Below, piece by piece: positions 58,542 through 64,000 of a stretch of DNA of 64,000 bases (its first letter is position 1; each line of letters starts with the position of its first letter). Both the position numbers and the translations under genes were made by a program. The stretch is from contig NZ_SGWI01000001.1 of NCBI RefSeq assembly GCF_004519405.1, positions 372,001 to 436,000 on the forward strand, given 5' to 3'. The DNA is from Pseudomonas sp. BCA17. GTDB taxonomy: Bacteria > Pseudomonadota > Gammaproteobacteria > Pseudomonadales > Pseudomonadaceae. The notes below the pieces were generated by a model that was not told the origin of the DNA, ran no database searches, and saw nothing but the letters and a program-made list of their open reading frames with translations.

Positions 58542-59680
58542 GCTCTCACTCCTTTCGAGGTTCCGTTCTGCGCCGCCTGACGGCTAGCCCAGATTGATTG
58601 GGTATCGACCTGTTTGGCCTTGATAGTGGGTGCCGGATCATTGTCGAGCGGCAGACTGTTGTTGATTTCAAAACCGCCGCCGCTGCTTACCAGCTTGTCG
58701 AACAGGCGCGCCCTGACAGCTGCTTCATCCAAGCCTGCGGCCAGGAACTCACCGGTCAGTTCCGGCAATCGTGCCGCGACACACAAGCCGTGCAGCGCTT
58801 TTGCCTTGGTCAGCGCCGCAGTGACTACCGCTTCGCTTTCCAGCTTCGTCGAAGCAAGTATTGGGTCCACCAGGTTGCTGATGCCTGCCGCCGCACACCC
58901 CTTGGTAACCATCAACGCCAATCCGGCAGCGTCCAATACGGGTGCTGGATCCGCAGGGTTTACAGGATCAGTCGGCTCGACATTCGGCTCTTCGTCCAAC
59001 TGGGCAAGCAATTCTGCCGGGGCATTCTGGAAGCGCTGCAACACGCTGCCCTGACCGAGGCAGGCTTTCACCTTCAGCCCGTCGCCCACTTCATCGGCCA
59101 AGCCCAGGGCCACTGCTTCGTTGGCCGTCAGCCAGGTTTCGGCGTTGACCATGCGCCGCAGCTCGGCCTCGTCGATGTCCGGCGCTTTGGACTTGTAGGC
59201 CGCAATAATCGCTTCCAGCGTCTGGTCCAGCACGTCGGCGACACGCCGGAAGTCCTCGGCATCACCGCCGGTAAAGGTGTAAGGGTTGTGGATCATCAGC
59301 ATGGCATTGGCCGCGATGACCACCCGGTGAGCGCCACACACGGCAACACTGGCCGCGCTGGCCGCCAGCGCATCAATGCGCCCGGTACAGCGTTCGCCCA
59401 AGCGCGACAGTGCGTTGTGAATAGCCAGGCCGTCGAACAGGTCGCCACCGATGCTGTTGAACGCCACAACGACCGGGGAAGCGCCGTCATCCATAGCCCG
59501 CAGGTCCTGAACAAACTGATTAGCGCTGACACCCCAAGTGCCGATCTCGCCGTATACAAAGACCTCAATGGTCTGTTGCTCGGCTTCGCCGCTGGCCTGG
59601 AAGGTGTACCAACTTTTATCCGCGACTTTTACCTGCTTGCCAGCCTTGTCATAAATGCGCGGGATCGCTTTTTTACTCAT
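58538..59680 (-). CDS. Head maturation protease, ClpP-type (lambda gpC-like)
   Basis: 380 residues. ClpP-like fold: IEVFVYGEIGTWGVSANQFVQDLRAM, VVVAFNSIGGDLFDGLAIHNAL, catalytic Ser in LAASAASVAVCG, His in NAMLMIHNPYTF. The C-terminal about 180 residues (rich in Pro, Ala) may act as a scaffold region by internal start, as lambda Nu3 does inside C. It cleaves scaffold and portal during head assembly. Confidence 0.9.
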   Translation of the reverse strand: MSKKAIPRIYDKAGKQVKVADKSWYTFQASGEAEQQTIEVFVYGEIGTWGVSANQFVQDLRAMDDGASPVVVAFNSIGGDLFDGLAIHNALSRLGERCTGRIDALAASAASVAVCGAHRVVIAANAMLMIHNPYTFTGGDAEDFRRVADVLDQTLEAIIAAYKSKAPDIDEAELRRMVNAETWLTANEAVALGLADEVGDGLKVKACLGQGSVLQRFQNAPAELLAQLDEEPNVEPTDPVNPADPAPVLDAAGLALMVTKGCAAAGISNLVDPILASTKLESEAVVTAALTKAKALHGLCVAARLPELTGEFLAAGLDEAAVRARLFDKLVSSGGGFEINNSLPLDNDPAPTIKAKQVDTQSIWASRQAAQNGTSKGVRA

Positions 59681-61158
59681 GGTTGTTCCTTGTCATCAAT
59701 CGGCTCAATGGCATCAAGCGTGGTGTAGTTGAGGCCCAGTTCCGTGGACCTGGCGAGGTCGGCCGCGTTTTCCGCGTCGATGGTTTCCGCGTCGTAGCCG
59801 TTGCGCAGACACATCTCGCTGCGGGAACCGAAGCCTGCCTGCACTTCCATCCGCCGCGCCTGCACGTCCTGCACCGGCTGAATGTAGGCCCAGCCTTGTG
59901 GCACCCAGCGTGTGCGCAGGTATTCGCGCCGACGTTGCGCGTAGTCCTCCAGCACCAGGGCACCGGACAGCACCGCCATGTCCATCCAGGCGGCACGCAC
60001 CGGGCGACACAGTTGATGCACATACACGCCGAACTGCAGCTGCTCCAGGCGGCGCCGGAACTCGTTGAGTACCACCCGCAGCGCCCGGTCGTTGACCTCT
60101 CGCATATCGCCGGTAAGGATCTCGTACGGCGTGCCCGAACCCGCCGCCGCAGCCATCAGTTGCTGACGCATGAAGTCAGGGTAGTTGTTGCCAGCGTCCG
60201 GTGGCTTGGAGAACTCCACCTCTTCACCTGGCCCCAGCTCCTGCATGGTGCCGGGTTCTAGGGCGACCATCGGCGTGAAGCCGTCGCGGTCGGTCACCAG
60301 CAGCTCCCCGGTCATCGGGTTGCGCGCTTGCGGCCCGGCCTCTGGTGCAGGACGCTTGATGAAGCCGGCAAATAGGTTCGCCACTTCCTGGCGGAACAAC
60401 ACCGCGTCATCGTAGTTGTCCAGACTTCGCAAGCGTTTCAACACCGGGGCCAAGCGTGGGACACCGCGCAGCTGCCCTGGCTCCATCGGTTCGAAGATAT
60501 GCAGCACCTGCGTCGCCGGCACGCGCACCAGCTGGTTGTAGCCGACGTTTAAGGACGACGAATCGCGAGGGTGCGACAAGTACATCCAGTACGCCACACG
60601 TTTGCCGGCCGGATTGAACTCGATCCCGGCGCGGATAACGTTGCCGTTTTTGGCCGTCTCGAACTTGTCATGGGGGACAAACTCAGGTGCCAGCGCCTGC
60701 AGTTGTAGCGGCACCGCCAACCCCTCACTCAGGCTGCGCGGCCGCAACCGTACAAAGCACTCACCGGCCGTTTCAACCGTGCGCGCCACCAGGGCCTGCA
60801 TGCCGTAGAAGTCGGTCAGCTCGTCAGCGTCCGCTTCGTCAACCCAGTCGTCCCACAACTGCTGTTGGAGTTTGCGCAGCTCCGCGTCATCCGTGGTCGG
60901 CCTGGGCGTGATACCGGTGCCGATCAGGTTGCTGACGCGCTTGTCGATGACATTGAAAGCGTACGGGTCATTGCGCACCGCCGCCCGTGAACGCGCCCGC
61001 AGGTTACGCAGGGCCGGGGTGTTGATGCTGTTGATGCCGTTGTCGGTGGCTTCCCAACTGACCGAGCGTCGGCCCTCACCCGCGCCTTCGTAACTGGCCT
61101 TGATGTTCGACGGCAGCAAGAATCCATTACGGGTCAGCGTCGGATAGTGTCGTGCCAT
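59677..61158 (-). CDS. Portal protein (lambda gpB family)
   Basis: 493 residues: SWEATDNGINSINTPALRNLRARSRAAVRNDPYAFNVIDKRVSNLIGTGITPRP, LRKLQQQLWDDWVDEADADELTDFYGMQALVARTVETAGECFVRLRPR, and SGTPYEILTGDMREVNDRALRVVLNEFRRRLEQLQ. Dodecameric DNA channel at the vertex. Overlaps the protease gene by four bases. Confidence 0.94.
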   Translation of the reverse strand: MARHYPTLTRNGFLLPSNIKASYEGAGEGRRSVSWEATDNGINSINTPALRNLRARSRAAVRNDPYAFNVIDKRVSNLIGTGITPRPTTDDAELRKLQQQLWDDWVDEADADELTDFYGMQALVARTVETAGECFVRLRPRSLSEGLAVPLQLQALAPEFVPHDKFETAKNGNVIRAGIEFNPAGKRVAYWMYLSHPRDSSSLNVGYNQLVRVPATQVLHIFEPMEPGQLRGVPRLAPVLKRLRSLDNYDDAVLFRQEVANLFAGFIKRPAPEAGPQARNPMTGELLVTDRDGFTPMVALEPGTMQELGPGEEVEFSKPPDAGNNYPDFMRQQLMAAAAGSGTPYEILTGDMREVNDRALRVVLNEFRRRLEQLQFGVYVHQLCRPVRAAWMDMAVLSGALVLEDYAQRRREYLRTRWVPQGWAYIQPVQDVQARRMEVQAGFGSRSEMCLRNGYDAETIDAENAADLARSTELGLNYTTLDAIEPIDDKEQP

Positions 61159-61364
61159 TAGAGTCCTTTGCCTCCATGCATGAGCCGAACCACGCGAGAG
61201 CGGGGCCCGGCGGCGTTGGTCAGCGACGTACGGATCTCGTCGCGGGCCTTGAGCAGTTCGTCGATGGAACGGTATTCCACCGTGCGGTCGCTGTAGCGCA
61301 CGGTCTTTTCACCGCGTGCGATGGCGCGCTCGATGGCTTCGAGGTGCTTCGGAGTAAACGACAT
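61158..61364 (-). CDS. gpW-family head-tail joining protein
   Basis: 68 residues: MSFTPKHLEAIERAIARGEKTVRYSDRTVEYRSIDELLKARDEIRTSL. The AIARGEKTVRYSDRTVEYRS core is diagnostic of lambda gpW. It lies between terminase and portal, the lambda position. Confidence 0.93.
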   Translation of the reverse strand: MSFTPKHLEAIERAIARGEKTVRYSDRTVEYRSIDELLKARDEIRTSLTNAAGPRSRVVRLMHGGKGL

Positions 61365-61365
61365 A

Positions 61366-63372
61366 TCAGCGTCTCTTCAGGTAACCGCTGGTGGAGCTGC
61401 GGCGTTGTGGGGGTGCAGCGGGTCGCGGTTGGGCGACCGGGGCAACAGGTTGCGGCGCCTGATGCGGCGTCGCGGGAACCTGCTCGACAACCGTCACACG
61501 TTCAGCTGCAATCACTTTTTCATCGAACAGACCGGCCTGAGCCAGCGAATTGCGCACCCGTTCCCAGTCGTGTTCCTGGTACCGATTGATGCCGAGGTAA
61601 TGCGCCATTGCCAGGCAGTACACCATCAGGTCGAGCGCTTCGTTACGCTCGGCTTTGCCCTTGATCCACTCGATACGCTTGTGGCCCCGCACGTACTTGG
61701 CGACCTTGCGCTCGGCCACACACTGGGCGAAGAACTCGTCCGGTAGGTCGTTGGCAAAGTGCAGTGCGCCCGGGCCGGACTCGAATTGGTAGCGGTTGTA
61801 GATCCAGTCCTTTGCAGTGTCGGTACCGACAAACCACAGCTCGGCGCCGCCGCGTTCGGTCTGGCCCTTCCAGGTCACATCCACCATGGACGGCCGCTGA
61901 GCGATCACCGGCTTACCGGGCTTGCTCGCGCCCTTGATGGCGAAGATGTTGCGCCAGCGTCGTACGCGGCAGAACTGGTAGACCTCGTCGGTGTGGTGAC
62001 CACCCGAGTCGACGGCAACCGCAAGAATGCCCAGGCCGACACCGCACGGATGCCGGTACCGCTCTTTCAGCAGTTCATCCAGCACCGCCCAGGTGCGTTC
62101 GTCCGAAGGGTCACCCGCGATCACACGGTGGTCGATGACCCAGCGCTCCATGCCGACGCCCCAGCCCATTGCCATGAACTCCAGGCGGTCGGCCTGCACA
62201 TCGACAGCACCGGTGATCATCATCACGGCGGCGGGTATCGCACCAAGGGAGAACCCCTCCCGCCGTGCGCGCTCGATCAGCACCGATGCCTTGGTCTGCT
62301 CTTGTGCGCTGTCCCAAACCTTCGCTAGACGAGTGTTGTAGAACACCTGCATAGGTTCCAGGTCGCCCTTTGCCTGAGCTTTTTTGGCCTTTTCGAACTG
62401 CCTGGCGAGTGTGCGCCAGTCCATCCAACCAGGAGGGGAATACAGCGCATTCAGATGAAAGCCGACCGTCTCGCCATCGCCTTGTGCCTGAGAACGCCAC
62501 TCACCCTGGGCCAACATTTGACCCTTGAAGTGTTCTTCAATCAGCACGTCACAGTCCATCCCGGACGCTGCGCACTTGTAATGCACCACACTAAAATCTG
62601 CAGAATAGAGAAGGTTTTCCCATTCAAGTACTTGCATGTGACCGCAGTATGGGCATGGAACGTAGTAATACCGCTGGTCGCTGGACTCGAACAGGTCGTT
62701 GATACGCGAAGCGCCCTTGATTGTCGGCGAACTGGAGAAATAGAACTTGGCGTTGCGGCCGAACGTGCTGCCCCGCGTTTCTGCCAACTCGATAGGATCG
62801 CCCTCTTCGCCTACGTCAACTTCCCACCGGTCGATCTCATCGCCATAGATATAACGCGCCGACAGCTCTGAAAGGTTGGCTGCAGATCCCGCAGTGGTTA
62901 CATAAAGTGAGCCGCCCTCGAACTCCTTGGTGTCCATGGTATTGCGTGCATCTCGCGACCTGGTGGAAGCGACACGCTTACGCAACACAGGTGTGGCTTT
63001 GATGGTTTTGTTGATTCTGGAGGACACCCGTTTTGCCAGGCCCAGACTAGGCAACAGCGCGAGGATATTCGACGGAGCCATATGAATCAGGCCTCCGATC
63101 CAATTCAGGCCAATCTGCGTTTTCATCAGTTGCGATGCGACCATAGTGATCACACGCTTGCAGGGATGCGCCGGCGAAAGGCACCGCATGGGTTCACGAG
63201 CGTAGGGTGTCCGTGAGGTGCGATACTGGCCTGGCTCAGCAGCCCCGGTATCACGCGGGATCCGCATATACTCATCAGCCCACTGATCAATCCAGACATC
63301 CGGATCAGGTTTTAGCCCACGGAAATATGCTTCACGGTAAACCTCTTCACCATCAGGCATTTGCGTATGCAT
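61366..63372 (-). CDS. Terminase large subunit (lambda gpA family)
   Basis: 668 residues. N-terminal ATPase: VITMVASQLMKTQIGLNWIGGLI (Walker-A-like region), YIYGDEIDRW (Walker B). Cysteine pairs CPYCGHMQVLEW and MDCDVL as in gpA proteins. Nuclease half: ITGAVDVQADRLEFMAMGWG (metal-binding Asp) and DSGGHHTDEVYQF. The C-terminus is Pro/Gln-rich. Packages DNA into heads with the small subunit. Confidence 0.94.
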   Translation of the reverse strand: MHTQMPDGEEVYREAYFRGLKPDPDVWIDQWADEYMRIPRDTGAAEPGQYRTSRTPYAREPMRCLSPAHPCKRVITMVASQLMKTQIGLNWIGGLIHMAPSNILALLPSLGLAKRVSSRINKTIKATPVLRKRVASTRSRDARNTMDTKEFEGGSLYVTTAGSAANLSELSARYIYGDEIDRWEVDVGEEGDPIELAETRGSTFGRNAKFYFSSSPTIKGASRINDLFESSDQRYYYVPCPYCGHMQVLEWENLLYSADFSVVHYKCAASGMDCDVLIEEHFKGQMLAQGEWRSQAQGDGETVGFHLNALYSPPGWMDWRTLARQFEKAKKAQAKGDLEPMQVFYNTRLAKVWDSAQEQTKASVLIERARREGFSLGAIPAAVMMITGAVDVQADRLEFMAMGWGVGMERWVIDHRVIAGDPSDERTWAVLDELLKERYRHPCGVGLGILAVAVDSGGHHTDEVYQFCRVRRWRNIFAIKGASKPGKPVIAQRPSMVDVTWKGQTERGGAELWFVGTDTAKDWIYNRYQFESGPGALHFANDLPDEFFAQCVAERKVAKYVRGHKRIEWIKGKAERNEALDLMVYCLAMAHYLGINRYQEHDWERVRNSLAQAGLFDEKVIAAERVTVVEQVPATPHQAPQPVAPVAQPRPAAPPQRRSSTSGYLKRR

Positions 63373-63376
63373 GGGC

Positions 63377-63934
63377 TTAACTCGTGTTCAGTGCATGTTC
63401 AAGGTCGGATGAAGACATACGTTCAGCGTCCTCTAAAGAGCGGCGGATCGCCGCCGTTAAGTGCCTCTCGATTTGCCATGGATCAGTCATCGCTGCCAGC
63501 TCAGGCGCGAGCTGTGGAGACATTCCTAGGAGCTGATCCCGCAAAAGACGTCCGGCGTTGTAAGCACCGGTTTCAACAGCTTCGCGCTCGACCAGAGAAC
63601 CCTGCTGTTTGTGAAAGTTGGCTTGCTCCTGCAGTGCCAGGTAATGCTCACGCAGCGCACGAGACTTTTGAAAGTCTGCCGCCTGCCCAACTTGCGGCAC
63701 CGCAGGTTCTTCGGCGGCGTTTTGAGCCTCCCTTTGAAGGCGAAGCCGGTTATGGCGGTCCGCGACAGCGGCTTTACTCGGATCAGCAGAGTCAGCGAGC
63801 AAAGCCTCGGTGGCTTCTAGGTCGACTTTGCCGTCGTGAGTCAGCACCAGCCGATCCTGATTAGCCAATTTAGAAACATACGATTTGGCCCAACCACGTC
63901 GCGCCGCAAACTCCGTTTTGCTGATTATGGTCAT
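63377..63934 (-). CDS. Terminase small subunit (Nu1-like)
   Basis: 185 residues: MTIISKTEFAARRGWAKSYVSKLANQDRLVLTHDGKVDLEATEALL is an Nu1-like HTH; then an extended helix (ADRHNRLRLQREAQNAAEE, and ADFQKSRALREHYLALQEQANFHKQQGSLVERE), ending ...DLEHALNTS. It is directly upstream of the large subunit. Binds cos/pac DNA. Confidence 0.9.
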   Translation of the reverse strand: MTIISKTEFAARRGWAKSYVSKLANQDRLVLTHDGKVDLEATEALLADSADPSKAAVADRHNRLRLQREAQNAAEEPAVPQVGQAADFQKSRALREHYLALQEQANFHKQQGSLVEREAVETGAYNAGRLLRDQLLGMSPQLAPELAAMTDPWQIERHLTAAIRRSLEDAERMSSSDLEHALNTS

Positions 63935-63947
63935 GATGGAATGTCCT

Positions 63948-63994
63948 GTTCACCCAATGAATCCGGGGTAGTTCACCTGTTCACCTCAGTTCAC
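63948..63994. repeat. Four GTTCAC hexamers at the window end
   Basis: GTTCAC at 63948, 63971, 63979 and 63989, upstream of the terminase operon. Irregular spacing (23, 8, 10). May be a protein-binding array near the packaging site, or simply repetitive sequence; the window ends here. Confidence 0.35.
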
Positions 63995-64000
63995 TAAGCT

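Overview
The window looks like the chromosome of a fluorescent-group Pseudomonas. Coding is GC-rich and dense, and the gene families are typical of that group: an MgtA-type ATPase, a LOV-domain hybrid histidine kinase, a trans-4-hydroxy-L-proline catabolic cluster with a two-cysteine epimerase, paired AraC/GlxA-type regulators, a Bcr/CflA exporter and an IbpA-type small heat-shock protein. The species assignment is inferred from these families; no marker gene fixes it.

About 1-28.6 kb is core-like chromosome. It starts inside mgtA and continues through small conserved proteins, a tRNA-Leu(UAA) with its own promoter and terminator, an epoxide-hydrolase-like protein, a LOV kinase/receiver, a HoxX-like two-domain protein without hydrogenase genes, an aldo-keto reductase with a LysR regulator, and an overlapping trio (degenerate 2OG-Fe(II) oxygenase, small cysteine protein, intact 2OG-Fe(II) oxygenase). 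Then come a cysteine hydrolase, a GH13 trehalose-synthase-like enzyme, and a hydroxyproline locus: AraC regulator, permease, epimerase, deaminase, semialdehyde dehydrogenase, FAD oxidase and GlxA-type regulator. In that locus the permease imports hydroxyproline, the epimerase makes cis-4-hydroxy-D-proline, the FAD enzyme oxidises it to a pyrroline, the DHDPS-like enzyme deaminates this to alpha-ketoglutarate semialdehyde, and the dehydrogenase yields alpha-ketoglutarate.

About 28.8-40.6 kb is accessory DNA. Two 3' fragments of a tRNA-Cys gene, both minus strand and each followed by a terminator (28794 and 32204), suggest successive integration of islands at one tRNA-Cys whose intact copy would lie beyond the right end of the window. 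Between and after them are scars (an IS66 transposase tail fused to a phage-type leader, a formaldehyde-dehydrogenase fragment), an AT-rich three-gene operon of unknown function ending in a DUF3825-like protein, two paralogous 70-residue proteins, an HD hydrolase, an XRE-type regulator, and a LexA-boxed pore-forming bacteriocin with its immunity protein.

About 40.7 kb to the end is the late region of a prophage, all on the minus strand. It has a lambda-type head and packaging module (terminase, gpW, portal, ClpP-type protease, decoration, capsid) joined to a P2-type contractile tail (spike V, W, J, I, fibre, sheath, tube, E, tape measure, U, X, D). A GH19 endolysin, nested Rz/Rz1 spanins and an adenine methylase behind a LexA box follow. 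Unusual details are a 9 x 12-residue Pro/Arg repeat inside the tape measure, an internally duplicated tail chaperone with a possible +1 frameshift extension, and a recurring hairpin/U-tract/SD leader in front of several late genes. The integrase and early region are not in the window.
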